Shown in pieces: positions 1-7,626 of a stretch of 64,000 bases of DNA. Position 1 is the first letter of the stretch. The number at the start of each line of letters is the position of its first letter. The translations under genes and the position numbers were made by a program. Below the pieces are notes generated by a model. That model ran no database searches. It was not told the origin of the DNA and worked only from the letters and a program-made list of their open reading frames with translations. Source of the stretch: Cupriavidus phytohabitans (GTDB taxonomy: Bacteria; Pseudomonadota; Gammaproteobacteria; Burkholderiales; Burkholderiaceae); NCBI RefSeq assembly GCF_000426345.1, contig NZ_AUFE01000002.1, forward strand, positions 210,174 through 274,173. Reading direction: 5' to 3'.

Positions 1-469
1 CCTGCTGTTCCTGCTGTTCAACTCGCTGCGCTTTGCCACGCTGATCATCACGGTGCTGCCGTTCGCATCGATCGGCGGCATCATCGGGCTGTTCGTCACC
101 GGCGAATACCTGTCGGTGCCGGCCTCGGTGGGCTTTATCGCGCTGTGGGGCATGGCGGTGTTGAACGGCGTGGTGCTGGTGTCGTATATCCGTTCGCTGC
201 GCGATTCGGGCTTGTCGCTCGACGAGGCGGTGGTGCAGGGCGCGACGCAGCGATTCCGTCCGGTGATGATGACCGCGACCATCGCGATGCTGGGCCTGGT
301 GCCGTTCCTGTTCTCTACCGGCCCCGGATCCGAGGTGCAGCGTCCGCTGGCGGTGGTGGTGATCGGCGGGCTGATTACGTCGACGCTGCTGACGCTGGTG
401 ATGGTGCCCACGCTGTACCGGTGGTTCGATGACAGCAAGCCGGATCCGACGAGGGATGTGCCGGTTTAA
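1..469 (+). CDS. Heavy-metal efflux RND pump (CzcA type), C-terminal part
   Basis: Only the last 155 codons are in the window; reading begins at base 2 and stops with TAA at 467-469. The product is the C-terminal membrane domain of an inner-membrane RND proton/cation antiporter. Three or four hydrophobic helices are visible, with the segment GSEVQRPLAVVVIGGLITS, which is typical of CzcA/CusA-type (HME) pumps rather than drug pumps of the AcrB type. The gene ends in a short charged tail after the last helix. By family rule it would work with a CzcB-type adaptor and CzcC-type outer-membrane channel encoded upstream. The metal cannot be told because the diagnostic helix lies outside the window. 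A terminator hairpin follows. Confidence 0.9.
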   Translation, partial: LLFLLFNSLRFATLIITVLPFASIGGIIGLFVTGEYLSVPASVGFIALWGMAVLNGVVLVSYIRSLRDSGLSLDEAVVQGATQRFRPVMMTATIAMLGLVPFLFSTGPGSEVQRPLAVVVIGGLITSTLLTLVMVPTLYRWFDDSKPDPTRDVPV

Positions 470-494
470 GGTTTGCCTTGTGTTTATGTCGTGG

Positions 495-533
495 AACGCC
501 CTATGCGCTGGTTGTGTGTGGGGCGTTTTTTTT
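495..533 (+). terminator. Rho-independent terminator after the RND pump gene
   Basis: Seven-base arms AACGCCC (495-501) and GGGCGTT (521-527) form a perfect stem and run directly into eight T residues (526-533). The placement 26 bases after the pump stop codon fits intrinsic termination. A short hexanucleotide tandem (CCCGAG repeated about three times, 570-590) follows it. Confidence 0.75.
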
Positions 534-602
534 GCTGGGTTTTGGTGCCTTGCGGCTTGGCAGCCGCAGCCCGAGCCCGAGCCCGAGCCCCAAATTCCCC
601 CC

Positions 603-1187
603 TCAAGCCAACCTCATCTCCAACCGCCTGGACCACAAATCCATCGTGAAATCCGGCTCCTGATGATGAATATGCCGATACAACCCAGGCTGCGCACCGA
701 TCGCATCATGCACCGCCTGCGCAGTGATCTGCTGCTCCGCGAACAGGTGCCGGAAATGGCAGGCGACAACGACGCCATCTTCGCTCAATGCCCCCGCCGC
801 AAGCGCCGCGACCTCATGCCAGTCGGACTTCGGGAAGTAATACCCCAGTTCGGAAAACACGATCAGATCGAATGAGCCCTCGGGCCATTGCTGCGGCAGT
901 TCCCCCGTCAGCACCTGCACGTGCGCAAACTCCGCCACGCGTTGGCGCGCCTGCCCGGCCGCGCTGTCGGCCAGTTCCATTGCCACCAGCGCATCGCAGC
1001 GCGGTGCCAGCTCAACGGTAAGATGCCCGCCGCCGCAGCCGGGCTCGAACGCGCGTGCGAAGCGTTCGCGCGGCAGCGTGGCCATCAGCAGCGCGCGCTT
1101 GCGTGCCTCGTACCAGCGCGTGCCCATGCCCCAGGGGTCGTCCTGCCGGCCATACAGCCGGCTGAAATAATCGCGGTCGACCGGCAT
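603..1187 (-). CDS. SAM-dependent methyltransferase (NodS-like)
   Basis: A 194-residue class I methyltransferase. The start is ATG at 1187, where the protein begins MPVDRDYFSRLYG; the frame is open further upstream but the sequence there is only a shadow of another gene. Motif I for S-adenosylmethionine binding is FEPGCGGGHLTVELA near residue 50, followed by the acidic strand end VAMELAD. The motif-IV stretch FDLIVFSELGYYF is also present. The N-terminus with DDPWGMGTRWYEARK resembles the NodS / nodulation-methyltransferase-like family, in which small metabolites are N-methylated; the substrate here is unknown. It begins 2 bases after the stop of the small upstream gene, so the two are probably translationally coupled. 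Confidence 0.75.
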   Translation of the reverse strand: MPVDRDYFSRLYGRQDDPWGMGTRWYEARKRALLMATLPRERFARAFEPGCGGGHLTVELAPRCDALVAMELADSAAGQARQRVAEFAHVQVLTGELPQQWPEGSFDLIVFSELGYYFPKSDWHEVAALAAGALSEDGVVVACHFRHLFAEQQITAQAVHDAIGAQPGLYRHIHHQEPDFTMDLWSRRLEMRLA

Positions 1188-1189
1188 GA

Positions 1190-1494
1190 TCAATAGCCGT
1201 AGTACGGCGCCTGCTGGTAGTAGCCGGACGGCTGCGGGCCGCACGGCACGTACGCGCGGTCGTAGTCGCGGTAGCAATAGCCCGGCGGCACCGCCGGCGC
1301 CGCATACGAGACCGGCGCGGGGGCGTAGGTGACCGGCGGCGGCGCCACCGCGACCGGGGCGGCCACGACTGGCGCCGATGCAAGCGCCGCACCGAAGGCC
1401 AGGCCGACCAGTGCGCCGACGGCGAGGACCGCGCCGGCATTCGACCCGCCGCCATGATGGCGGCCGCGGCGACGATTCGGGTGGAGGGGCGCAT
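1190..1494 (-). pseudogene. Small exported Tyr/Pro-rich protein, apparently frameshifted
   Basis: An ATG at 1494 with AGGAG six bases upstream opens a signal-peptide-like start (MRPSTRIVAAAAIMAAG). After that, this frame degenerates into Arg-rich sequence. The neighbouring frame continues sensibly as SNAGAVLAVGALVGLAFGAA (a hydrophobic, Gly/Ala-rich segment), then a Pro/Ala/Val linker, and ends with YCYRDYDRAYVPCGPQPSGY and GYYQQAPYYGY before TGA at 1192-1190. That second frame has no ATG, GTG or TTG start upstream before an in-frame stop. A one-base indel near 1441-1444 would join the two parts into one protein of about 100 residues. It could be a true pseudogene, a sequencing error, or a non-canonical start. 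I do not recognise a function. Confidence 0.45.
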
Positions 1495-1757
1495 GTCGGA
1501 CTCCTAGTGATGCAGCTCGTGTTCCTGAATGATGGATGCAAACTGCCCGGCGAGGTGTTTCGCCGCGGATGCCGACTTGTTAGCTTTGTAACAGGGGCTT
1601 TTTACCGGACCGGTTTTTAACGGGCTGTAATACACCCCCTCTAACGGGCCCTGTCCGGAAGCCCTCTCTCAGGGTTTGGGCCAGCCCGCGCGCGCCCGCG
1701 CAGGGCGGGCGTACCGATGTTCTGAGCCGGACCAGCGGGGCACAGCGAGCGGCGGAC

Positions 1758-4217
1758 TTATCCCGCCGCGTACGCGCGCTGCGATGCTTCACCGAACGGC
1801 GGCAGGTTCTCCAGCCGCAGCGATTGCGGTTCGGTCAGCGCAATGTCGGCTGCGCGCAACCGCTTGAGGATCTCGAACAGCAGGTCGCTGCGCGTAGTCG
1901 CGGCGATGCGCGGGCTGCTGACGTAGCCCGTCACCGACAGCGTAATGCCGTTGGGCGCCAGCTGGCTGAACATGACCGACGGCGCCGGCACGTCCAGGAT
2001 GGATTCGTTTTCCTTGTAGACATCGATCAGCAGGTCGCGCAGCTGTTCCGGATCGGTATTGAGCGGGAACGTCAGCTGCAGCGACGCCACGCCCTGCGTG
2101 CTGTTGCTCATGGTCACGTTGCGCACGTTCTGCGAGATCAGCTGCGAATTGGGCACGATCACGGTCGAGCGATCGCCCAGCTGGATCTCGGTTGCGCGCA
2201 CGTTGATGCGGCGGATGTCGCCCTCCACGCCGGACAGGCTGACCATGTCGCCGACCTTGACCGGGCGCTCGGTCAGCAGGATCAGGCCCGAGACAAAGTT
2301 CTTCACGATCTCCTGCAGGCCAAAGCCGATGCCCACCGACAGCGCGCTGACGATCCAGGCCAGGTTGTCCCAGCGCACGCCCAGCAGCGACAGCGTCAGC
2401 AGCACCAGCAGCACATAGCCGACATTGCTGAACAGCGTGATCAGCGAGGCGCGCAGCCCCGGCTCCTTGCACACCTTGGGCAGGAGCTCCGCGTCGAGCC
2501 AGCGCCGCACCGAACGCAGCAGCCAGATGCCCACGCCGAGCGCCAGCACCGCATTCAGGATGCGCTCCGGCATGATGTTCAGGCTGCGCAGCTTTTCGCC
2601 GCCCAGCACCATCAGCAGGCTGTTGAGCAGGTCCGCCGGCGTGGTGCCGAAGCCACCGGTCAGCAGCGCCACCACCGCGACCAGCAGCAGCACGCTGGCG
2701 CCGATGCCGGACAGGATGGTCGAGGCCTGCTCCAGGTGCGAATCGTCGACGCCGAACAGCTGCTTGATGACGCGGCCGCTGGCGTGGTTGGTCGACAGCA
2801 CGGCCTCGCACACATCGCGCGTGACCTGCGTCAGCAGGTACAGGCTGCACAGTACGATGTCGAACCAGACCAGCTCATAGGTCAGGAAGCGCGCGAAGCT
2901 GATATAGCCGGCCAGCAGCGCGACCATCGACACAATCACCAGCACCGTCACGGCGGCGTGGATCATGCCGGCCAGCGTGGCGCGCGCCTCCGGGCGTTCG
3001 CCCGCGGCGGCGAGTTCGTTGCGCACGCGGTTGGCGCGCAGCAGCGCCGCGCCGATAGTCAGCACCACCACAAGCGACACCAGCCCGCGGCCCAGCAGCG
3101 TGACCTGCACGGTGGTGTCGGCGATGCGGTTGATCTGCTCGAGCGTGCCGGCCAGCAGCAACAGGCCGGCCAGCACGGCGGGGAATGGCTTCATCGCCAG
3201 CGCGACCGGATCGGCCAGCGCGGGCAGGCGCCAGCTGGGATGCCGCGTGCACAGCAACGCGCGCCCCAGCCCGACGATCAGCGCGCTGGTCAGCGTCAGC
3301 TTGACCAGCTGCGCATAGATTGCCATCACGTCGGGCGGCAATTCATAGTTGCGCGCGAAGGCGTGGTAGACCAACTGCACCGCCAGCCCGGTGGTGCAGA
3401 CCGTCGCCAGCGTGGTCGCCAGCGCCAGCGCGCTGCGGCGCAGGCGCGTCTCGGGCAGCCGGGTCAGGCAGAACCACGCCAGCGCGCGCTCGGCCAGGCG
3501 CCGTCCCAGCGTCCATACCGCCAGCGCGAGCAGCAGCAGCGCCACCGTGGCCGCGCGCTGCGACGGCTGCCACGCCAGCTGCAGCATCGGCACCACCTGG
3601 TCGCGGAAGCCGTCCAGGCGCGCCTGGTCCTCCGGCGGCGGGCTGAACAGCGGCTGCCAGAACTGCGGGTTCAGGATGCTTTCCGAGCGCAGCGCGAGCT
3701 GGTCTTTCAGGTGGCCGCGCTCCAGGCGAGCCAGCTGTTCGCTCAGGTTGGCGATATTCTTCTTGCTCTCCGCCGCCTGCTTGAGATGCGCGTCGAGCTG
3801 CGTGCGGCGCGTGTTCAGTCCGGCGCGCTGCTTTACCACCGCGGGGGCTTCCCTGGTGGTGCCGTCGACCGGCGGCGGACCGAGCACGTCGAGCTGTGCC
3901 TGCAACTGCTCGCGTTGTGGCGCCAGGGCCGCGCTGAGCTTGTCGGCGTCGGCATCCAGCTGCCGCAGCGTCTCTTGCAGGTCATGCAGCTTGGTATTCC
4001 CGTCGGGGTCTGAAGCCTGCTGCTTGACGCTGTCCTGCTCGGTCTGCAGGCGCTTGAGTTCGGCGGTGGCCTCGGCGTGGGTCAGCGCGGGCGCTTGCGC
4101 GGCGGCCTCGGCTTCCGATGCGGTCTCTGCGGCATAGGCGGCGGGCAGCGTGACCGGCATCAGGTGGCATAGCGCAGCGAGCGCAACGCCCAGTGCGAGC
4201 CGTGAAGCTTTGTTCAT
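1758..4217 (-). CDS. Large MscS-family mechanosensitive channel (DUF3772/MscK-like)
   Basis: A protein of 819 residues starting at ATG 4217, chosen because the signal peptide MNKASRLALGVALAALCH... begins there; the upstream open stretch has no exported-protein character. After the signal peptide comes a periplasmic coiled-coil region rich in Gln/Glu/Leu heptads (about residues 35-170), a DUF3772-like segment, then about ten membrane helices. The C-terminal MscS core contains the pore-helix and beta-domain signature GIGFGLQEIVKNFVSG and VKVGDMVSLSGVEGDIRRI. Members open on membrane tension and release solutes during osmotic downshock. It is longer than MscS (about 290) and shorter than E. coli MscK (1120). 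It is monocistronic and ends 18 bases before the next open stretch. Confidence 0.88.
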   Translation of the reverse strand: MNKASRLALGVALAALCHLMPVTLPAAYAAETASEAEAAAQAPALTHAEATAELKRLQTEQDSVKQQASDPDGNTKLHDLQETLRQLDADADKLSAALAPQREQLQAQLDVLGPPPVDGTTREAPAVVKQRAGLNTRRTQLDAHLKQAAESKKNIANLSEQLARLERGHLKDQLALRSESILNPQFWQPLFSPPPEDQARLDGFRDQVVPMLQLAWQPSQRAATVALLLLALAVWTLGRRLAERALAWFCLTRLPETRLRRSALALATTLATVCTTGLAVQLVYHAFARNYELPPDVMAIYAQLVKLTLTSALIVGLGRALLCTRHPSWRLPALADPVALAMKPFPAVLAGLLLLAGTLEQINRIADTTVQVTLLGRGLVSLVVVLTIGAALLRANRVRNELAAAGERPEARATLAGMIHAAVTVLVIVSMVALLAGYISFARFLTYELVWFDIVLCSLYLLTQVTRDVCEAVLSTNHASGRVIKQLFGVDDSHLEQASTILSGIGASVLLLVAVVALLTGGFGTTPADLLNSLLMVLGGEKLRSLNIMPERILNAVLALGVGIWLLRSVRRWLDAELLPKVCKEPGLRASLITLFSNVGYVLLVLLTLSLLGVRWDNLAWIVSALSVGIGFGLQEIVKNFVSGLILLTERPVKVGDMVSLSGVEGDIRRINVRATEIQLGDRSTVIVPNSQLISQNVRNVTMSNSTQGVASLQLTFPLNTDPEQLRDLLIDVYKENESILDVPAPSVMFSQLAPNGITLSVTGYVSSPRIAATTRSDLLFEILKRLRAADIALTEPQSLRLENLPPFGEASQRAYAAG

Positions 4218-4903
4218 GGCGGATTCTCGGCGGATGGTGACGGCTTGCGGGCGCTCCGGCGGCGGATGGAAATGGCAAGGCACGTTGCGGGCAGGGCCAC
4301 ATGGCGCTGCGTCGCGATTGCGCTGCGGAACGGCCGGGACACCGGCGATGAACACGGGAAGCGAGGGCTGCGTACAGTCCATCGCTTCGGCGAATTTGGG
4401 TCAGCCACGAGAAAGGCCTGCGGGCGAAGCCGCAAGCCGGCAATGCGTGGCACGGGTCGTGCTGACCGATCGCGGCAGGTCCGTTCCCCGGAGCCGCCGC
4501 GGCTCGGGCCATTATACGAAAGCGTTCAGGTCACATGCCCCGTACGGGCGGCGCATGAAGCACCGCGGGGCAGAATTTTGCGCAACGGCGCCGGGCGCAG
4601 CGCTGACGCGGGCGGCATGTTCGCCACAATCACACTACCATCACGGCATTCGCGGGCCGGCGGCCCGCAGCGACAGTGCAAGGAGCATTCATGGGAGTAC
4701 CGGCAAGCTGCCGTTGCCTGGTGCGCATTGTCGGCCAGTATCTCGACCGGCCCGCCGCGGACGGACGAAGCGCATGACGTTGTTGCGCATTGTGTAAAAA
4801 CTGCGTCCCGCGGCGCTCGCCGGAGCGCCACGCGGCCGCATCGGCGCAAGGGCATGTTTCCTGCTTCCGGTATCAGGCTAGGACGTCAGATCGGAGGCAA
4901 TCC
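4218..4903. other. 686-base gene-free region between divergent genes
   Basis: No reading frame here has coding character or a plausible start with ribosome-binding site. The sequence lies between the channel gene (minus) and the BON-domain gene (plus), so it should hold both promoters. A consensus -10 hexamer for the minus strand (TATAAT, complement of 4511-4516) is the clearest element. A 10-bp palindrome CCCGTACGGG is at 4539-4548. The 4784-4803 stretch is locally AT-richer and may belong to the plus-strand promoter. Confidence 0.5.
4511..4516 (-). promoter_or_regulatory. Candidate -10 box facing the mechanosensitive channel gene
   Basis: Read on the minus strand, the hexamer is the exact consensus TATAAT. 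No good -35 hexamer lies 16-18 bases upstream. Transcription from here would give a leader of almost 290 bases before the ATG at 4217, so the assignment is tentative. Confidence 0.3.
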
Positions 4904-5662
4904 ATGAAAGACTACCCACCGTCGGAAATCCGGGGAACCTGGCGCCACCGCGGCTACGATGAGCCCGACGATACCCGCCAGGCACGCCACTGGCGCAGTG
5001 GCGACACCGGCGGCTCGCCGTATGGCTATGGCGAGGCCCGCTATGGCATGGAGGATGAAGACGACGAGCGGCCCACGCGTCCTTCGCGCTGGGCCGCGCA
5101 AGCGGGGTCGCGCCGCATGCCCAGGGGCTACCAGCGCACCGACGCCCGCATTCGCGATGATCTGTGCGAACGGCTCGCACACGCCGATGACGATGTCTCG
5201 GATGTCACCGTCGACGTCGTCTCGGGCATCGTCACGCTGGCCGGCACCGTCCGGGACCGCGACGCCAAGTTCCACATCGAGCAGATGGCCGAGGATGTGC
5301 TGGGCGTCAGTGAAGTGCGCAACAACATCCAGATGGCGCGGCCGGGCAGCAGCGCCGACAGCGGCGGCATGGGCAAGATCGGCGAGCGGGGCGGCGGCGC
5401 AGCGCATGGCGAGGGCCAGGGCCAGGGTGAGCAGCGGGTCGGCCAGTCCACCGGCGAGCGCCGGCAGGTCGGCTCCCCGGCCGGCGACGTGCTGTACATC
5501 GTGCAAGGCTGGGACGGGCGGTTCCTCGCCAACGAGCGCGGCGAGGGGGTGATGGTGAAGTCGATCGCGCAGGCCGGCCTGTTCGACGATGCCGACGTGG
5601 CCCGCGCCGCTGCCGCCGAGCACTGCGGACGCGGCTACCGCCTGCTGGCCACGCGCCGCTAG
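4904..5662 (+). CDS. BON-domain protein
   Basis: A 252-residue hydrophilic protein. The start at 4904 is set by GGAGG at 4893-4897. The N-terminal 75 residues are charged and low in complexity (His/Asp/Arg/Gly rich). A single BON domain follows at about 85-145, with TDARIRDDLCERL, VTVDVVSGIVTLAGTV and the closing VSEVRNNIQM. A Gly-rich linker then leads to a C-terminal domain of about 70 residues ending GRGYRLLATRR. BON domains bind phospholipid membranes or other surfaces and occur in OsmY-type stress proteins. No signal peptide is visible, so the protein may be cytoplasmic. The C-terminal domain resembles DUF2188-like modules, which I state with low certainty. It stands alone between intergenic regions. 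Confidence 0.75.
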   Translation: MKDYPPSEIRGTWRHRGYDEPDDTRQARHWRSGDTGGSPYGYGEARYGMEDEDDERPTRPSRWAAQAGSRRMPRGYQRTDARIRDDLCERLAHADDDVSDVTVDVVSGIVTLAGTVRDRDAKFHIEQMAEDVLGVSEVRNNIQMARPGSSADSGGMGKIGERGGGAAHGEGQGQGEQRVGQSTGERRQVGSPAGDVLYIVQGWDGRFLANERGEGVMVKSIAQAGLFDDADVARAAAAEHCGRGYRLLATRR

Positions 5663-5709
5663 CGCTGCTGCGCGCGCAAGCCTGTGCGCAAGGCCACGCC
5701 GGTGTTATC

Positions 5710-5750
5710 GTGAGGGCTCACGGCAAGCTCTGCCGCCACCGGGCCCTCAC
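5710..5750 (+). repeat. Inverted repeat just before the PLP enzyme gene
   Basis: Perfect 8-base arms GTGAGGGC (5710-5717) and GCCCTCAC (5743-5750) are separated by 25 bases. The second arm ends 3 bases before the ATG at 5754, so a hairpin in the leader RNA would overlap the ribosome landing zone. It could be a translational control element or the terminator of the BON gene; there is no T run. Confidence 0.35.
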
Positions 5751-5753
5751 ACC

Positions 5754-6893
5754 ATGCATGAAGCCAGCGTTCTCAGGCCGCCGCACGCGGCGCCAGGCCA
5801 ATCGTTGTCAGCGCTGTCTACGCCCGCGCTGCTGATCGAGCTCGATGCCTTTGAAGCCAACCTGGCGCGCATGGCGGAACTTGCCGAACGCGCCGGCGTG
5901 GCGCTGCGCCCCCATGCCAAGGCGCACAAGTCCGTGGCGATCGCGCAGCGGCAGGTCGATGCGGGCGCGGTCGGCATCTGCTGCCAGAAGCTGTCCGAGG
6001 CGTATCCCTTTGCCGCCGCCGGCATCGGCAGCATCCACCTGAGCAATGAATTCGTTGGCGCCGACAAGGCCGCGATGGCGGCCGAACTGGCCCGCCACAC
6101 GCGCCTGTCGATCTGCGTGGACGATGTGCGCCAGGTCAGCCAGGCCGGCGTCGCCGCGGCGCGCGCCGGCGTTCGCATCGCGGTATTGCCTGAGGTCGAC
6201 GTGGGGCAGGGCCGCTGCGGCGTGGCCAGCGACGAGGCCTTGCTGGCGCTGATCGACGCGATCGACGCCGAAGACGCGCTGGATTTTGGCGGCCTGCAGG
6301 GCTATCACGGCGGCATCCAGCATATCGAGGCATGGGCACAGCGGCGCGAGGCCGCTCAGCGCGCGGCCGAGGCCACCGCCGGCTACCTGCGCGCGCTGGA
6401 GCGGCGCGGGCTGCGCTGCCCGGTGGTGACCGGCGGCGGCACCGGCACCGCCGAGTTCGACCTGGAGAGCGGCGTCTACACCGAAATCCAGCCGGGCTCG
6501 TACCTGTTTCTCGACGGCCATTACGGCTCGCTCGAATGGGAAGGCGCGCTGCGGCCGCTGCATTCCCTGTTCGTGGCATCGACCGTGATGAGCGCGGCGC
6601 GCGCTGGCGTGGCCGTGTGCGATGTGGGCCTGAAGTCGGTCGCGGTCGATTCCGGCCTGCCGCACGTGTGGCCGCGCGATGCCGATGGCGGGCTGGAGTA
6701 CGTTGCCGCCAACGACGAGCACGGCGTGCTGGCGGTAACCGGCGCCGACAGCCGTGACCTGCTGGGCGAGCGGCTGTGGCTGGTGCCGGGCCATTGCGAT
6801 CCCACCGCCAACCTGCACGATGCCTATGCCTGCGTGCGCGGCGAGCGCGTGGAAGCGGTATGGGCCATCGAAGCGCGCGGGCTCAGCCGTTGA
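5754..6893 (+). CDS. PLP-dependent D-threonine aldolase / D-serine dehydratase-like enzyme
   Basis: A 379-residue protein of the fold-III (alanine-racemase N-terminal) DSD1/D-threonine aldolase family. The PLP lysine lies in PHAKAHKS (about residue 62), the phosphate-binding region in CPVVTGGGTGTAEFD, and the C-terminal metal-binding pair in PGHCDPTANLHD. The His and Cys of that last motif coordinate Zn or Mn in D-threonine aldolase, D-serine dehydratase and D-threo-3-hydroxyaspartate dehydratase, so the protein should be metal dependent. Start at 5754; two ATGs are close together and the frame fixes the first. The exact beta-hydroxy-D-amino acid substrate cannot be read from sequence. It is a single gene with a strong hairpin after its stop. 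Confidence 0.85.
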   Translation: MHEASVLRPPHAAPGQSLSALSTPALLIELDAFEANLARMAELAERAGVALRPHAKAHKSVAIAQRQVDAGAVGICCQKLSEAYPFAAAGIGSIHLSNEFVGADKAAMAAELARHTRLSICVDDVRQVSQAGVAAARAGVRIAVLPEVDVGQGRCGVASDEALLALIDAIDAEDALDFGGLQGYHGGIQHIEAWAQRREAAQRAAEATAGYLRALERRGLRCPVVTGGGTGTAEFDLESGVYTEIQPGSYLFLDGHYGSLEWEGALRPLHSLFVASTVMSAARAGVAVCDVGLKSVAVDSGLPHVWPRDADGGLEYVAANDEHGVLAVTGADSRDLLGERLWLVPGHCDPTANLHDAYACVRGERVEAVWAIEARGLSR

Positions 6894-6902
6894 TGCTTGC
6901 CT

Positions 6903-6919
6903 GGTGCGCTCAGCGCACC
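6903..6919 (+). terminator. Terminator-like hairpin after the PLP enzyme gene
   Basis: A perfect 7-bp stem, GGTGCGC (6903-6909) and GCGCACC (6913-6919), with a three-base loop, placed 10 bases after the stop codon. There is no U-tract, so it may only slow polymerase or protect the 3' end. Confidence 0.4.
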
Positions 6920-6971
6920 GTGGCGGGCGAACGTGCCCTGGCGGGAGACGCGCTTACACTGGGAAGCCTTT

Positions 6972-7001
6972 CGCATTGACCCGCATTGACCCGCATTGAC
7001 C
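6972..7001 (+). repeat. Three tandem 10-bp repeats overlapping the start of the next gene
   Basis: The unit CGCATTGACC occurs three times exactly (6972-6981, 6982-6991, 6992-7001). Each unit carries one TTG. Because the unit length is not a multiple of three, the three TTGs fall in three different frames. Only the last (6996) opens the glycosylase frame; the others meet stops quickly. Confidence 0.85.
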
Positions 7002-7607
7002 CGGCCCTCCGATTTGCCTCGACCCCGATCCGCCGGGCTTGACCGGCTCCTCGCCGACATCGCTTCCTGCCGCGCCTGCGCCTTGCCGCACGAACCGCGG
7101 CCGGTGGTGCAGGCCGGCGCCCATGCGCGCCTGCTGATCGTCGGCCAGGCGCCCGGACGGCGCGTGCATGAAACCGGCATCCCCTGGAACGACCCTTCCG
7201 GCGACCTGCTGCGCAGCTGGCTGCAGCTGACGCCGGAGCAGTTCTATGACGCCGGCAAGGTGGCGATCGTGCCGATGGGGCTGTGTTATCCGGGCAAGGG
7301 TGCCAGCGGCGACCTGCCGCCGCGGCGCGAATGCGCGCCGCTGTGGCATGCGCCGCTGCTGGCGTCCATGCCGGATATCCGGCTGACGCTGCTGGTCGGC
7401 CGCCACGCACAGGCCTGCTACCTCGGCAGCCGGGCCGGAGCGACGCTGGCCGATACCGTCGCCGCCTGCGCCGACTACCTGCCGGCATTCTTCCCGCTGC
7501 CGCACCCCAGCCCGCGCAACCGCTTCTGGCTGCGGCGCCACCCGTGGTTCGACACCGACGTGCTGCCACTGCTGCGGCAGCAGGTGGCGCTGGCGCTGTC
7601 CGGCTGA
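6996..7607 (+). CDS. Uracil-DNA glycosylase-family protein
   Basis: A 203-residue member of the uracil-DNA glycosylase superfamily. The N-terminal CRACAL pair of cysteines is followed by motif A, LIVGQAPGRRVHETG, then GIPWNDPSGDLLRSWL, and near the C-terminus motif B, LPHPSPRNRFW. These are the substrate-pocket motifs of family 4/5-like enzymes that remove uracil from DNA. The full four-cysteine Fe-S set of family 4 is not evident. The start is unusual: an in-frame stop at 6987-6989 leaves TTG 6996 as the first possible start, inside the 10-bp tandem repeat, with no good ribosome-binding site. A later TTG at 7014 is the alternative. It converges with the histidine kinase gene, 19 bases away. 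Confidence 0.75.
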   Translation: MTRPSDLPRPRSAGLDRLLADIASCRACALPHEPRPVVQAGAHARLLIVGQAPGRRVHETGIPWNDPSGDLLRSWLQLTPEQFYDAGKVAIVPMGLCYPGKGASGDLPPRRECAPLWHAPLLASMPDIRLTLLVGRHAQACYLGSRAGATLADTVAACADYLPAFFPLPHPSPRNRFWLRRHPWFDTDVLPLLRQQVALALSG

Positions 7608-7626
7608 CGCCGCTCAGTGGTCCTTC

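Noticed and set aside
570..590. CCCGAG repeats as a possible regulatory or CRISPR-like array
   Set aside because: Only about three contiguous hexamers with no spacers; better seen as a small slippage tract after the terminator.
1824..4013. Long plus-strand open frame opposite the mechanosensitive channel gene
   Set aside because: Its translation is Gln/Arg/His/Ala-rich with no domain, as expected for an antisense shadow of a high-GC gene; the minus-strand frame has a signal peptide, helices and MscS motifs.
4150..4797. Overlapping open frames on both strands in the 4.2-4.9 kb gap
   Set aside because: No start with ribosome-binding site, no recognisable domain, and composition typical of random GC-rich open frames.
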